A stretch of 64,000 nucleotides of DNA from Pinibacter sp031553495 (GCA_031553495.1 JAVBLN010000046.1:7193-71192); one strand, 5' to 3'. Positions 24,127 to 33,417 are shown, counted from the first letter of the stretch. A program made the numbers and translations. Notes: generated from the letters alone by a model not told the origin.

Positions 24127-26073
24127 TTACAAAATTACAATCACCCCGGCCATGCAATTGAATTGGCGTGTATTGTAACCGTACCAGTCGTAGTATGAGC
24201 GGTTGGTAATGTTACGAAAATCACCAAATACCTTAATGTTGCGTTTGCCTTTTTGCAACGGTATTTTATACTCTACGTATGCATCAAGCGTGTAATAACC
24301 CTTCAGATCAACAACTTCACTTTTGTAAGTAGCGCTATTATAAAACAGATCCTGTTTTTTACCGGCCCATTTAATGCCGGTGCCGGCAAACAGGTTTTGT
24401 GTAAATTGATAACCGACATTTGCATTAATGGTATTTTTCGGCCTGCGTTGCAAGTTGAAATAGCTGGTGTCTTTACCATTTGATTTGTGCGTGGTCAGCT
24501 TCCCGTCAACATATGTATAATTGGCCGTTATCCTTAGTTTCGAGACCGGGTGTATAATTGCTTCCAGTTCTACACCATGATCCTTTTGCTGGTCGCCGTT
24601 TTCATATTTATAATTGCCATTGTATAATATAACATCTTTGATCACTCTGTTAAAATAAGTCGCCCGCATATTAAGCGTGTTGCTTTTGTTAAAATACTGG
24701 GAGCCGGCTTCAAATGAAAGAGACTTTTCCGGTTTCAATTCGCTGTTAGTATCCTTGTTCATAACGTTATATAATGATGGCGCACGAAATCCGGATGAAA
24801 GATTTGCAAACAACTTGATTCTGCTATCAATCAAATACGATGGGTTAAATGAATAAGAAAAATTTGAACCCGCAGTTGAGTGATGCGTGTATCTGCCGCC
24901 TGCTTCCACATTGAAGTTGTAAATATTTTTTAATAACAGTGATGCATATGCGCTATACATATCCGATCTTTCCCATGCGGTTTTATTGGCGCCAAATGCA
25001 GAGCTGTCCGCGGATTTTGCTTTTTGATTTCTGTAATCTATTCCTGCAAGCAGACTTAATTTTTCATTAAAATTTATATTAGTGTACGCTTCTGTAAACA
25101 CGCTGTTCCCCTTGTACACTGCGAAGTAAGGATCATAATCGTTTGGCAAAGGCGGCGTGTTTACTGAATCTGTAAGATTGCGCTCAATAAAATTTTCATT
25201 AGCGTTTACAGTTAATGTTCCTTTTTTAAAACTATAAACGGATGAAAGTGCCAATTGTTTATTGATGTTCTTTATAGAATTATTTTTATCATCTGCAAAA
25301 GCGCCGTCATCAATTCCTGCATTATAGTGATCAAGCAGTCCGAATAATTTTACTTTCCAGTTGGAGGTGATATCAGCCCCCAAAGTGGTGCTGAAGTTAT
25401 TTTGATTAAACCCGTCTTTATCAAAATTTTGTTTGCCGGTGGTATCAGAAGCAGATGAAAAGCCGTTGGATTGCAAATGATTATACTGGGCATTATAGGA
25501 AAACCAATTGACTTTGCCATTTACTCCTGCATTGGTTTTAAGGGAGCCATAAGTACCGCCTGCAATTGTGCCATTGAATGTTACAGGTCTGCTTCCTGTT
25601 TTTTTTGTAATGATATTGATCACTCCGGCCACCGCGTCTGAACCGTATAGAACAGATTGAGTTCCTTTTAAAATTTCCACTCTCTCAATTTGATCAATGG
25701 AAAAATGATTGAGATCAAATTCCGATGAAATACCAGAGGCGTCATTTACAGGCATTCCGTCTACCAGTATCAGCGTGTATGCTGCGGAAGCGCCTTGCAA
25801 ATAAACAGTTTGATTAGTACCCGGTGCATTTTGTGCGCCGCCAATAACAAGGCCAGCCTGTTCATTTAATACTTGTGTTAGCGTGCGGCCGGTATTTCTT
25901 TCCAATGTTGTTCTGTCTATAACCGTCAGTACTTTACCGGTTGAACTTTGCTTTTGTGCGAACTTGTTAGCAGTTATTACTACTTCATCTAGCGTTTTAT
26001 GCTTTGTGGAGTCTGTTTGTGCTGTGGCACAATAAAAAGATAATAATGAGAACCCTGCGATTAATTTTTTCAC
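24127..26073 (-). CDS. btuB: TonB-dependent receptor, probable cobalamin transporter
   Basis: Outer-membrane beta-barrel that imports its ligand using TonB energy. 648 residues from GTG 26073, chosen because it gives a signal peptide (KKLIAGFSLLSFYCATAQ); an in-frame ATG at 26157 would put about 28 odd residues in front. A TonB box-like segment (KTLDEVVITANKF) is followed by the plug domain: LTQVLNEQAGLVIGGAQNAPG, YLQGASAAYTLILVDGMPVND, IERVEILKGTQSVLYGSDAVAGVINIITK. The rest is barrel strands ending in an aromatic-rich segment. The cobalamin riboswitch upstream assigns the substrate. Confidence 0.9.
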   Translation of the reverse strand: MKKLIAGFSLLSFYCATAQTDSTKHKTLDEVVITANKFAQKQSSTGKVLTVIDRTTLERNTGRTLTQVLNEQAGLVIGGAQNAPGTNQTVYLQGASAAYTLILVDGMPVNDASGISSEFDLNHFSIDQIERVEILKGTQSVLYGSDAVAGVINIITKKTGSRPVTFNGTIAGGTYGSLKTNAGVNGKVNWFSYNAQYNHLQSNGFSSASDTTGKQNFDKDGFNQNNFSTTLGADITSNWKVKLFGLLDHYNAGIDDGAFADDKNNSIKNINKQLALSSVYSFKKGTLTVNANENFIERNLTDSVNTPPLPNDYDPYFAVYKGNSVFTEAYTNINFNEKLSLLAGIDYRNQKAKSADSSAFGANKTAWERSDMYSAYASLLLKNIYNFNVEAGGRYTHHSTAGSNFSYSFNPSYLIDSRIKLFANLSSGFRAPSLYNVMNKDTNSELKPEKSLSFEAGSQYFNKSNTLNMRATYFNRVIKDVILYNGNYKYENGDQQKDHGVELEAIIHPVSKLRITANYTYVDGKLTTHKSNGKDTSYFNLQRRPKNTINANVGYQFTQNLFAGTGIKWAGKKQDLFYNSATYKSEVVDLKGYYTLDAYVEYKIPLQKGKRNIKVFGDFRNITNRSYYDWYGYNTRQFNCMAGVIVIL

Positions 26074-26195
26074 GCTCAATGTTTTTGAATAATTAACAAT
26101 GAGCCTTCGGAAAACTGAATGAGGATAGAAACATAAAAGCCATCTGCAGTCTGGCATTTACATCCCATGCTTTTCACCCGAAAGCTTTGAATGAA

Positions 26196-26366
26196 ACTTG
26201 TACGCGGCAGGTCTTCTGGCTTGCGCTCATGCTGAAATCCTTCCCGATTAAACAGTGGCTTTATTTCAGTAGTGTGAAAACTCACAAACGCTTACAGCTA
26301 CGGGGATAGCGCCGGATTCGCACCGGACTTCCCTTTTAATGGCATTATATGCCAACCATGTACGAA
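26196..26366 (-). ncRNA. Cobalamin riboswitch upstream of btuB
   Basis: On the minus strand: AGGGAAGTCCGGTGCGAATC, then CGGCGCTATCCCCGTAGCTG and TAAGCG, the conserved cobalamin-aptamer core. The B12 box GCCACTG lies at 26253-26259 and the closing GCCAGAAGACCTGCC near 26203-26220. It precedes the btuB start by about 120 bases, which leaves room for an expression platform. Bound adenosylcobalamin is expected to switch btuB off. Confidence 0.95.
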
Positions 26367-26399
26367 GCGCAAATGTAGTATAATTTGAAAGAAGGTAAA

Positions 26400-26515
26400 A
26401 ATTAGTTGAAAATTGAAAATTGAAAGCGCTTGAATTGTTACCAACCCTTGTGTGCCTTGTGCTTTCCTGGTGAACCTTGTGGTTAACTCTTCTCCAATTT
26501 CAAATTTCAAATCCT
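26400..26515. repeat. GAAAATT heptamers and CTTGTG-type repeat before coaX
   Basis: TGAAAATTGAAAATTGAAAG (about 26406-26426), then CCTTGTGTGCCTTGTGC...CCTTGTGGTTAAC (about 26447-26487) of the same type as in the metH gap, then TTTCAAA heptamers (26495-26512). Confidence 0.75.
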
Positions 26516-26523
26516 TACTTTTG
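26516..26523 (+). promoter_or_regulatory. Candidate -7 box of coaX
   Basis: TACTTTTG matches TAnnTTTG, 20 bases before the GTG start. Confidence 0.5.
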
Positions 26524-26543
26524 ATGCCACTAAAAAAAGTAAC

Positions 26544-27275
26544 GTGGACATAACCATTTGTTTTGATTTCGGAAATACTCGTTTGAAATATGCTGTATTT
26601 CAAGATTCACAACTCATCGAAATTGCAAATCTCGAAACAGCTTCCCCGTCGGAGATTGAGATGCTTTTAAAAGAATTGCAACCACAAAAATCTATTTTGT
26701 CTTCTGTAATCAACCATGATGAAGCTATTGAAAAACAATTGGCAGCCTGTACTAATTTTCATAAACTTTCGCACCTCACTAAGCTTAACTTTACCACACC
26801 TATTGCAAAGCCTGAAACCATTGGCGCCGACAGGCTCGCACTGATTGCCGCGGCAGTAAATCTTTTTCCTGATAAACATAATCTTGTTATAGCGCTCGGC
26901 ACTTGCATTACCTACAATTTTGTTAATAAAAATCACGAATTCATAGGTGGCAGTATTTCCCCGGGAATGGATATGCGCTTTAAAAGCCTGCAAACTTTTA
27001 CCGCCAGGTTGCCCCTGGTCAAGGAAGACTGGAACTTTCCGCTTATTGGCTATAACACTACCACCAATATTCTCAGCGGAGTTATAATGGGAATGGCGAA
27101 GGAGATTGACGGCATTGCAGAAGCCTATCGGGAGAAATACAGCAATTTCAATGTTATGCTTACAGGTGGAAATGCAGAATACTTTGCGCAACATTTAAGC
27201 ACTCAATTAACCATTGATACCAACTTGCTTTTTAAAGGCTTATATGCCTTGAGCGAAGCCAATAAGCTAAAATAG
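26544..27275 (+). CDS. coaX: Type III pantothenate kinase
   Basis: First step of coenzyme A synthesis, phosphorylating pantothenate. 243 residues from a GTG start. Signature motifs in order: CFDFGNTRLKYA (phosphate binding, residues 6-17), ETIGADRLALIAAA (pantothenate site), VIALGTCITYNFV, and FIGGSISPGMDMRFKSL. Type III enzymes need a monovalent cation. Convergent-free, monocistronic; enclosed together with btuB between repeat units 15 (F) and 16 (R). Confidence 0.94.
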   Translation: MDITICFDFGNTRLKYAVFQDSQLIEIANLETASPSEIEMLLKELQPQKSILSSVINHDEAIEKQLAACTNFHKLSHLTKLNFTTPIAKPETIGADRLALIAAAVNLFPDKHNLVIALGTCITYNFVNKNHEFIGGSISPGMDMRFKSLQTFTARLPLVKEDWNFPLIGYNTTTNILSGVIMGMAKEIDGIAEAYREKYSNFNVMLTGGNAEYFAQHLSTQLTIDTNLLFKGLYALSEANKLK

Positions 27276-27599
27276 ATGGAGAATGCTTTATAGTTGAAAA
27301 TTGAAAATTGAAAGTTGAAAGTGCTTTAAACATATATTGCAAGCAAAAAGAAATGCACTCATTACTCATAACTCAAAACTCATAACTCAAAACTCAAAAC
27401 TCAAAACTCGCCCCATAGCATTCCAACCGTACAAGTGAGTGACACAACGATGCTCAATAGTATCACTACCGCCGGTCCCCAAAAAAACATCTTAAAACAG
27501 CCCGAAGTACAACGATCTAAAAGCATCTCAAATCTCAAATCTCAAATTTCATATTCCTTAGTCATTTTTCAATATGGCAACATTTCTTAATTTTACCTC
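27276..27599. repeat. Gene-free stretch: heptamer tracts and R unit before lutB
   Basis: GAAAATT/GAAAGTT heptamers (27296-27322), the module GTGCTTTAAACATATATTGC (about 27320-27340), ACTCAAA/ACTCATA heptamers (27358-27409), an R unit, and ATCTCAA heptamers (27523-27555). Confidence 0.85.
27411..27476 (-). repeat. Intergenic repeat unit 16, R
   Basis: Reads ATAGCATTCCAACCGTACAA, then the core, TGCTCAATAGTATCACTACC and GCCGGTCCCC plus an A-run. Confidence 0.93.
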
Positions 27600-28976
27600 A
27601 TGTCAGAACATGCTTCATCATTTATTGCTAAAAGCACTATAAAATCCGCTGATCTTGATCATCGCAAAAAAATCAATTTCAATATTGGTAAGTACAACGC
27701 GGCTGTTCCGGTGGGTAAACAACAGTTTGCAGATGTAACTACTGCTCGCGAACGCGCCAAAAACATTAAATGGCGGGCTATAGAAACACTCGATAAACAG
27801 TTGGAAGAGTTTGAAGCCAACATCACAAAACGAGGCGCCAAAGTGATTTGGGCGGAAAACGCGCAGCAGGTCCTTATTGAAATTCTTCAAATTTGCAAAG
27901 CAAAAAATTGCCGGTCTATTGTGAAAAGCAAAAGCATGGTAACGGAAGAAATTAAGCTAAACGATTTTTTGCACGAGCATGGAATAGAAAGCGTTGAAAC
28001 TGATTTGGGAGAATATATTCAACAACTGGATGAGGAACCTCCATACCACATTGTAACGCCGGCCATGCACAAAAGCAAGGAGGATGTTGCTAAATTATTT
28101 TCAGAAAAACTGGGAACCGACGCAAAACTTTCACCGGAGGAACTTACATTAGTTGCAAGAGCAAAACTGCGCGAAAAATATGTGCAGGCTGAAATAGGCA
28201 TTACCGGCGCTAATTTTATTATAAGCGATATTGGAGGAATTGCGGTAACCGAAAATGAAGGCAATGGCAGATTAAGTTGTAGCTGGCCTAAAACACATAT
28301 TGTGATTGCCGGCATTGAAAAAGTAATTCCATCTATGACGGATCTGGGTCTGTTTTGGCCGCTGCTCGCCACTTTCGGAACCGGTCAGAAAATCACCTCT
28401 TACAACACAATTATTAGTGGTCCGCGCTGCGAAGGCGAGCCGGATGGCCCTGATGAGATGTATGTAATATTGCTTGATAACGGCAGAACAAATTTGCTGG
28501 CCAATCCTAAAACACGCGAAAGCCTTTACTGCATACGTTGCGGAGCTTGCCTGAACGCTTGCCCGGTTTATAAAAACATTGGCGGACATACTTATGAAAC
28601 CACTTATAGCGGCCCAATTGGCTCTGTAATTACACCTCATTTGAAAGACTTAGGCGAATGGAAGCATTTAAGCTACGCCTCCTCATTATGTGGCAACTGC
28701 ACCGAAGTGTGCGCGGTGAAAATCAACTTGCATGAAATACTGCTTGAAAACAGGTATGAAGCCGTAGAGCATGGCGAAGCCGCCTGGAGCGAAAAATTTG
28801 CCTGGAAAATATGGAAGCAGGTAAGTCTTCACAGAAGTATGATGAACATGGGCAACACCAAAATCAAAAACCTTATGGTGAACAAAGTATTTAAAGGCTG
28901 GACCGCCACCCGCGCCGATCTTGATTTTCCCGCCAAAACATTTAACGAAATGTGGAAAGAAAGGGAGAAAAAATGA
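27600..28976 (+). CDS. lutB: LutB/LldF-type iron-sulfur lactate oxidation protein
   Basis: Subunit of the LutABC L-lactate dehydrogenase complex. 458 residues. The N-terminal LUD domain includes KAKNCRSIVKSKSMVTEEI, GVESVETDLGEYIQQL-type sequence, ISDIGGIAVTENEGNGRL and GPRCEGEPDGP. Two cysteine clusters follow: CIRCGACLNACPVY (about 311-324) and CGNCTEVCAVKI (about 364-375), which should bind two [4Fe-4S] clusters. lutA and lutC are not adjacent in this window. Note that fucose breakdown yields lactaldehyde, which can lead to lactate; a functional link is only inference. Confidence 0.9.
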   Translation: MSEHASSFIAKSTIKSADLDHRKKINFNIGKYNAAVPVGKQQFADVTTARERAKNIKWRAIETLDKQLEEFEANITKRGAKVIWAENAQQVLIEILQICKAKNCRSIVKSKSMVTEEIKLNDFLHEHGIESVETDLGEYIQQLDEEPPYHIVTPAMHKSKEDVAKLFSEKLGTDAKLSPEELTLVARAKLREKYVQAEIGITGANFIISDIGGIAVTENEGNGRLSCSWPKTHIVIAGIEKVIPSMTDLGLFWPLLATFGTGQKITSYNTIISGPRCEGEPDGPDEMYVILLDNGRTNLLANPKTRESLYCIRCGACLNACPVYKNIGGHTYETTYSGPIGSVITPHLKDLGEWKHLSYASSLCGNCTEVCAVKINLHEILLENRYEAVEHGEAAWSEKFAWKIWKQVSLHRSMMNMGNTKIKNLMVNKVFKGWTATRADLDFPAKTFNEMWKEREKK

Positions 28977-29319
28977 GAATGTGGAAATGTGGGAAATGTG
29001 AAAATGTGGTTCAATGCGAGGCTAGTCCTAAGTTAGCTCAAGCGTAGTAGTATAACTTCTATGTGTTGCTAAATATGTGTTTGCTAAGCGCATATCGTTT
29101 TTTGGGCGCCGGCTTTTGTAACTCCGATTAAGCATCGTTGTGTCACTCACTTGTACGGCAGTAATGCTATTCAGCGAATTATCAAATCATTGAATTATTG
29201 ATCGTAGCATCGCACTTCCACATTCTCACATTATACACTATATTCAAAACACAAAAGAAAAGTTCGCCTCAAGCATTTTCAAATTTTCAAATTAGCAAAT
29301 TTTCAAATTCATTTTCACA
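28977..29319. repeat. Gene-free stretch: octamer and TTTTCAAATT tracts with F unit
   Basis: GAATGTGGAAATGTGGGAAATGTG-type octamer tract directly after lutB (written here as its repeat AAATGTGG; 28977-29005), an F unit, and TTTTCAAATTAGCAAATT-type tract (29274-29310) next to the convergent gene. Confidence 0.8.
29108..29175 (+). repeat. Intergenic repeat unit 17, F
   Basis: GCCGGCTTTTGTAACTCCGA, TTAAGCATCG, consensus core, GGCAGTAATGCTATTCAGCG. Opens the interval around the ClbS-like gene. Confidence 0.92.
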
Positions 29320-29820
29320 TTATTTCTGCAAGCACTTTTTTAAAAATTTCAATGCCCAATCGTAATGGCTGGAAGTGGCAGAAACAAAGTAAGCGCCTAA
29401 TGAAGTAGTGCCCGTCCATTTATATTTTTTCTTTTCGAATAATTCTTCATCGGTATGCTTTGCTATTAACTGCTGAACTTTTTTATGTGATTGAGCCAGT
29501 AACTTTTTTACTTCTGCCAATGGGGTGGTATTATACTGTTCCCAAATCTTTTTATTGAAATCGGGCAGTGTTTTCCAGGTGTATCCTTTTGCAGGCATAT
29601 CGGGTTTTTGCCCGCTCATGCCGGTTTTATACCATTCCAGCATCAACAAATGCCAGTGATGCAAATGCGCGAACACATCCCGTATATTCCGGTTCATATG
29701 GCCTTTTGGGAATTCCGCGTTCAATTCTTTTTCCGATAATGAATCGTGGACAAATATCAGCTTTTCGAAATTTTTTGAACTCAGTTCCAGAAGATCTTTT
29801 TTACAGGTGGGTCGTGGCAT
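29320..29820 (-). CDS. ClbS/DfsB-like four-helix-bundle protein
   Basis: 166 residues from ATG 29820; the longer open frame to 29967 translates repeat filler. MPRPTCKKDLLELSSKNFEKL, FAHLHHWHLLMLEWYKTG, KGYTWKTLPDFNKKIWEQY and TSLGAYFVSATSSHYDWALKFLKK match the DinB-superfamily DUF1706 group that includes ClbS (colibactin self-protection) and DfsB. The group contains many housekeeping members of unknown role; no toxin gene is nearby, so self-protection should not be assumed. Single gene between units 17 (F) and 18 (R). Confidence 0.8.
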   Translation of the reverse strand: MPRPTCKKDLLELSSKNFEKLIFVHDSLSEKELNAEFPKGHMNRNIRDVFAHLHHWHLLMLEWYKTGMSGQKPDMPAKGYTWKTLPDFNKKIWEQYNTTPLAEVKKLLAQSHKKVQQLIAKHTDEELFEKKKYKWTGTTSLGAYFVSATSSHYDWALKFLKKCLQK

Positions 29821-30228
29821 AATAGTTATTTTTAAAAGGTGGTATATGTTGTCAATAGCGGTAATTTCACGCAAAGCTCGCAAAAATCTTTTCTGACTTC
29901 TGATTTCTGACTTCGATAATGCCTGCCTGTACTTCAACACCGGCAACTGGTAACCGGCAACTGGCAACTTTCTCTGCTGCCCACTGTAAACCGCTCAATA
30001 GTATTCCTGCTGTACAAGTGAGTGACACAACCGGAGCCTAATAGTAGCACTACCGCTGGTCCCAAAAAAAATTTAATCAAAAAACTAACTTAAACGCACA
30101 CACGTACTTAAATAATCTCTTTACATAAAGCTCCGTAGATTACAATCATAACCCCAGTCACACAACAATCTCAAATCTCAGATCTCAAATCTCAAATTTG
30201 GCACTGCGTAACACAAGTAGGCAGCTTC
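29821..30228. repeat. Gene-free stretch: heptamers, R unit and long side module
   Basis: TCTGACTTCTGATTTCTGAC heptamers (29891-29915), GGCAACTGG-type tract (29938-29970), an R unit, then a roughly 120-bp module (about 30070-30165) with TTACATAAAGCTC that recurs twice around 33.2-33.8 kb, and ATCTCAA/ATCTCAG heptamers (30168-30198). Confidence 0.85.
29993..30060 (-). repeat. Intergenic repeat unit 18, R (subtype c)
   Basis: GACACAACCGGAGCCTAATA carries the CCGGAGC variant; ends CACTACCGCTGGTCCC plus an A-run. Confidence 0.92.
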
Positions 30229-31254
30229 TTAAAATTTCGGACATGGAATACCTTTTCTTCCGTCGCTTGGTTTCCTAATGTAAATTAGTGATATTTCTAT
30301 ACCGCCGCGGCTTTGGCTGGCTGCTTTCAATTTGGAAATATTTATGTCATAAGTAGCGCCCAGCCTAAAATCGCCAAATTCGAGGCCGAGGTAAGGAATG
30401 ATAGCATCACTTAGGCGCACCCAGCTTCCCACATAAAAGTTAGTAGGGTTTTCTTCATCGCCACTGGCATTGAGCGCCACGGCGCCGCCAAATACTGTTT
30501 CGAAGGCGCCGCTCTGCCTGCTATGTAACGCACTTAAGTGCACCACCGCATTTGGCGCCACAGGAAAATATCCGCCCGCATGAAATGTAACCCGCGGATC
30601 CAGCACATAATAACCATTGGTAAATGATTCTTTAGGCCTGTTGATATGATAAACCGAAAAGCCGGCATAAAAATTATTATAACCGGTGGTGGAGCCGCTA
30701 TACAGTGCCCCGGCGTTAAAGTCGAAGTAGTTTATGTTGATCTTGGTTTTATCAAAGGTTTCTCCACTTGGGTTTGTCCAGTTGCCATCAAGATCCAATT
30801 GGTTTTCAAAATGCAGTTGGGAGGCATCAAGCCTTTTATTGGTATATGCACCCTGGAACCCGACGCCTATTTGATGCAGGCCGTCTTCATCTAAACCTTT
30901 ATGATACGATGTGGAAAATGACAGGAAATTGCTGGTTAAAATACCATTAGCGGTTCTGTCGGTCATTGCCATAACACCCACGCCCCATGTATCGGAATAA
31001 GGAAGCCTGCCTGCGAAAATAGGAGCATCTACAGACAGTGTGGATGTAATAAAAGCCTTGCTGATAGACGGCCATTGATTGCGATAATTGCCTGCAGCCC
31101 GCAGTATTCCGTCGAATTTTCCCGTAAGCGCCGGATTTAATGTGAGCGGAGACGCGAAAAATTGTGAAAAATGCGGATCCTGACTAAACGATTGCAAAGC
31201 CATTAACAATCCCGCCAAACAAATAAAAACAGTCTTTTTCATCAGCAACTTCAT
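30229..31254 (-). CDS. PorP/SprF family type IX secretion/gliding membrane protein
   Basis: 341 residues (the ATG at 31242 would give the tidier signal peptide MKKTVFICLAGLLMALQSFS). The mature start QDPHFSQFFASPLTLNPALTGKFDG is the hallmark of PorP/SprF, outer-membrane proteins tied to type IX secretion and gliding. Further conserved parts are YRNQWPSISKAFITSTLSVDAPI, GVGVMAMTDRTANGILTS, FNAGALYSGSTTGYNNFYAGFSVYHINRP and the last strand LRLGATYDINISKL-like segment. Members often act with a partner gene such as sprE-like or a CTD-bearing adhesin; none is adjacent here. Confidence 0.9.
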   Translation of the reverse strand: MKLLMKKTVFICLAGLLMALQSFSQDPHFSQFFASPLTLNPALTGKFDGILRAAGNYRNQWPSISKAFITSTLSVDAPIFAGRLPYSDTWGVGVMAMTDRTANGILTSNFLSFSTSYHKGLDEDGLHQIGVGFQGAYTNKRLDASQLHFENQLDLDGNWTNPSGETFDKTKININYFDFNAGALYSGSTTGYNNFYAGFSVYHINRPKESFTNGYYVLDPRVTFHAGGYFPVAPNAVVHLSALHSRQSGAFETVFGGAVALNASGDEENPTNFYVGSWVRLSDAIIPYLGLEFGDFRLGATYDINISKLKAASQSRGGIEISLIYIRKPSDGRKGIPCPKF

Positions 31255-31353
31255 TTAGGGCAAATTCTTCAGAAACAGGCACTGAGGTATTTTCTGGATT
31301 AAATTACTTTTTAAAAGCTAACTTTTTCTAAAGGTTAAGGTAAAACAATTTTT

Positions 31354-32004
31354 TTACATCTGAACTTTATTTCCGAATGCCAGGTCGCCTGCATCACCCA
31401 GGCCGGGAACAATGTAACCCTTCGCTGTTAATTCATCATCTATTGACCCGCACCATATTTTTGCTTTCGGTTCGCTACGAAGCACATATTCAATGCCTAC
31501 AGTGCAGGCTATGGCGCAAACGATATGAATTTCCGAAGGACGACCTTCATCTCGCAAATATTGAATGGTTTTAACCAGTGAAGCGCCCGTAGCCAGCATT
31601 GGATCTGAAATGATCAAAGTTCTATCCTCAACTTCGGGGCAGGAAATGTACTCAAGGCTTATTTCGAAAGAGCCGTCTTTATTATGTTTTCTGTATGCCG
31701 AAATAAAAGCATTGTCCGCTTTATCAAAATAATTTAGCAACCCCTGGTGCAGCGGAAGCCCCGCTCTTAAAATGGTGGCCAATACCGGTTGTTTGCTAAG
31801 CAGGTTACAAACAGAAATGCCCAGCGGAGTTTGAATTTCCGTAGGTGTATAAGGCAAAATTTTACTTATTTCAATGGCCGCCACCTCACCAATCCGCTCA
31901 AGATTGCGCCGGAAGCGCATTCTATCGTCCTGAACATCTACATTGCGCAACTCGGAAACCCAATCGCTTAATAAGGAATATTGCTTACTTAAGTTTACAA
32001 CCAT
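31354..32004 (-). CDS. upp: Uracil phosphoribosyltransferase
   Basis: Pyrimidine salvage: uracil plus PRPP gives UMP. 216 residues. RRNLERIGEVAAIEISKIL, PVLATILRAGLPLHQGLLNYFD, the PRPP-binding loop TLIISDPMLATGASLVKTIQYL, and the uracil-binding C-terminus GYIVPGLGDAGDLAFGN are all present. Divergent from anmK, with about 100 bp between the starts. Confidence 0.95.
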   Translation of the reverse strand: MVVNLSKQYSLLSDWVSELRNVDVQDDRMRFRRNLERIGEVAAIEISKILPYTPTEIQTPLGISVCNLLSKQPVLATILRAGLPLHQGLLNYFDKADNAFISAYRKHNKDGSFEISLEYISCPEVEDRTLIISDPMLATGASLVKTIQYLRDEGRPSEIHIVCAIACTVGIEYVLRSEPKAKIWCGSIDDELTAKGYIVPGLGDAGDLAFGNKVQM

Positions 32005-32108
32005 TTAACTTTGACTTTTGAATGAATAAATTTCAAATTTGCTTTCAAAACTATGACCTTTCGGCTTAATAACACTGATTTCAATCAATAATGTAAATAT
32101 TAATAAAA

Positions 32109-33212
32109 ATGGTTTACAAAGCTATCGGACTAATGAGTGGCAGTTCGCTCGACGGACTGGATATAGCATACGTTCATTTCCATGAAACCGGCGGAAAATG
32201 GAGCTATGAAGTTATACATGCGATTACTTATACATATACAAGTGACTGGCGCAAAGCGCTAAAAAACGCCGGCTCGCTTTCCGCCTTCGAATTTCAACTT
32301 TTGCATACGAAATTCGGCAGGTTTATTGGAGAGCAGGTTAATCAATTTATTAGCGATTTCGATTTATATCACAAAGTGCATCTGATAGCTTCTCACGGCC
32401 ATACGGTATTTCACGCGCCCAGGCAAAAAACTACCTGCCAGATAGGCGATGGCGCCTCCATTGCCGCAATTACAGAATTGCCGGTAGTAAGCGATCTGCG
32501 GATCCTGGATGTGGCGCTTGGCGGCCAGGGCGCACCTATTGTGCCTATTGGCGAAAAACTTTTGATGGGTAATTATAATTTCTTTTTGAATATTGGCGGC
32601 ATCACAAACATTTCATTTAATGGCCCTGAAAAGTATATTGCTTTTGACGTGTGCCCGGCTAACAGGGTGCTGGATATGTTTGCCAAAAAAGAAAACCAAC
32701 TGTATGATGAAGATGGCAGAATGGCTGCCGCCGGCACAGTTAATGAAAATGCATTACACCAGCTTTCGCAACTGGAATATTACCATTTACCATATCCAAA
32801 ATCGCTGGCTAATGATTTTGGAATTGATGTGGTTTATCCGCTTATCAATAGTTATGGATTATCAACAGAGGATGCGCTTGCCACACATGTAGAACATATC
32901 GCGCTGCAAACCAAAAACGCGGCGCTGCAGATCCTGAACGATTTTTCGCTAACGGGAAATGAGTATAATTTATTGGTATCCGGTGGCGGTGCACTGAACG
33001 ATTTTTTGGTAAGCCGGTTACGCCATCATTTGGGTCACATAAATATTCACGTGCAAATGCCTGACCGCACACTGGTTGAGTTTAAAGAAGCTATTATCAT
33101 GGCGCTTTTAGGCATACTGCGTTGGCGTGAAGAATGCAACGTTCTCTCCACCGTTACCGGTGCAAAACGCAACAGCATCGGCGGTGCACTGTGGCTGGGC
33201 GTGGAAGCGTGA
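32109..33212 (+). CDS. anmK: Anhydro-N-acetylmuramic acid kinase
   Basis: Peptidoglycan recycling: opens the 1,6-anhydro ring of anhMurNAc and phosphorylates it to MurNAc-6-phosphate. 367 residues. AIGLMSGSSLDGLDIAYV at the N-terminus, LIASHGHTVFHAP, CQIGDGASIAAIT, DVALGGQGAPIVPIGEKLL, LNIGGITNISF, AFDVCPANRVLDMFAK and LLVSGGGALNDFL are the family motifs. murQ is not in the window. Confidence 0.94.
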   Translation: MVYKAIGLMSGSSLDGLDIAYVHFHETGGKWSYEVIHAITYTYTSDWRKALKNAGSLSAFEFQLLHTKFGRFIGEQVNQFISDFDLYHKVHLIASHGHTVFHAPRQKTTCQIGDGASIAAITELPVVSDLRILDVALGGQGAPIVPIGEKLLMGNYNFFLNIGGITNISFNGPEKYIAFDVCPANRVLDMFAKKENQLYDEDGRMAAAGTVNENALHQLSQLEYYHLPYPKSLANDFGIDVVYPLINSYGLSTEDALATHVEHIALQTKNAALQILNDFSLTGNEYNLLVSGGGALNDFLVSRLRHHLGHINIHVQMPDRTLVEFKEAIIMALLGILRWREECNVLSTVTGAKRNSIGGALWLGVEA

Positions 33213-33345
33213 GAGATTTGAAATTTGAGATTTGAGATTGCTGTGTGATTGGGATGATGATTGTAATCTATAGAGCTTTATGTAAAAAGATTATTTGATT
33301 TCATGTGTGCGTTTAAGTTAGTTTTTGTATAAGATTTTTTTTGGG

Positions 33346-33412
33346 ACCGGCGGTAGTGCTACTATTAAGCAGCGTTGTGTCACTCACTTGTACGGCAGGA
33401 ATGCTATGGGGC
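33346..33412 (+). repeat. Intergenic repeat unit 19, F
   Basis: Eight Ts, GGG, ACCGGCGGTAGTGCTACTAT, TAAGCAGCG, core, CGGCAGGAATGCTATGGGGC. Confidence 0.93.
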
Positions 33413-33417
33413 TGCCT

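Noticed and set aside
26073..26157. ATG 26157 as the btuB start
   Set aside because: It would place about 28 residues with Cys/Arg/Trp before the signal peptide and start translation just after the riboswitch; GTG 26073 gives a clean signal sequence.
29320..29820. ClbS-like gene as part of a colibactin-type toxin system
   Set aside because: No polyketide or toxin genes are present; the family has many members unconnected with genotoxins.
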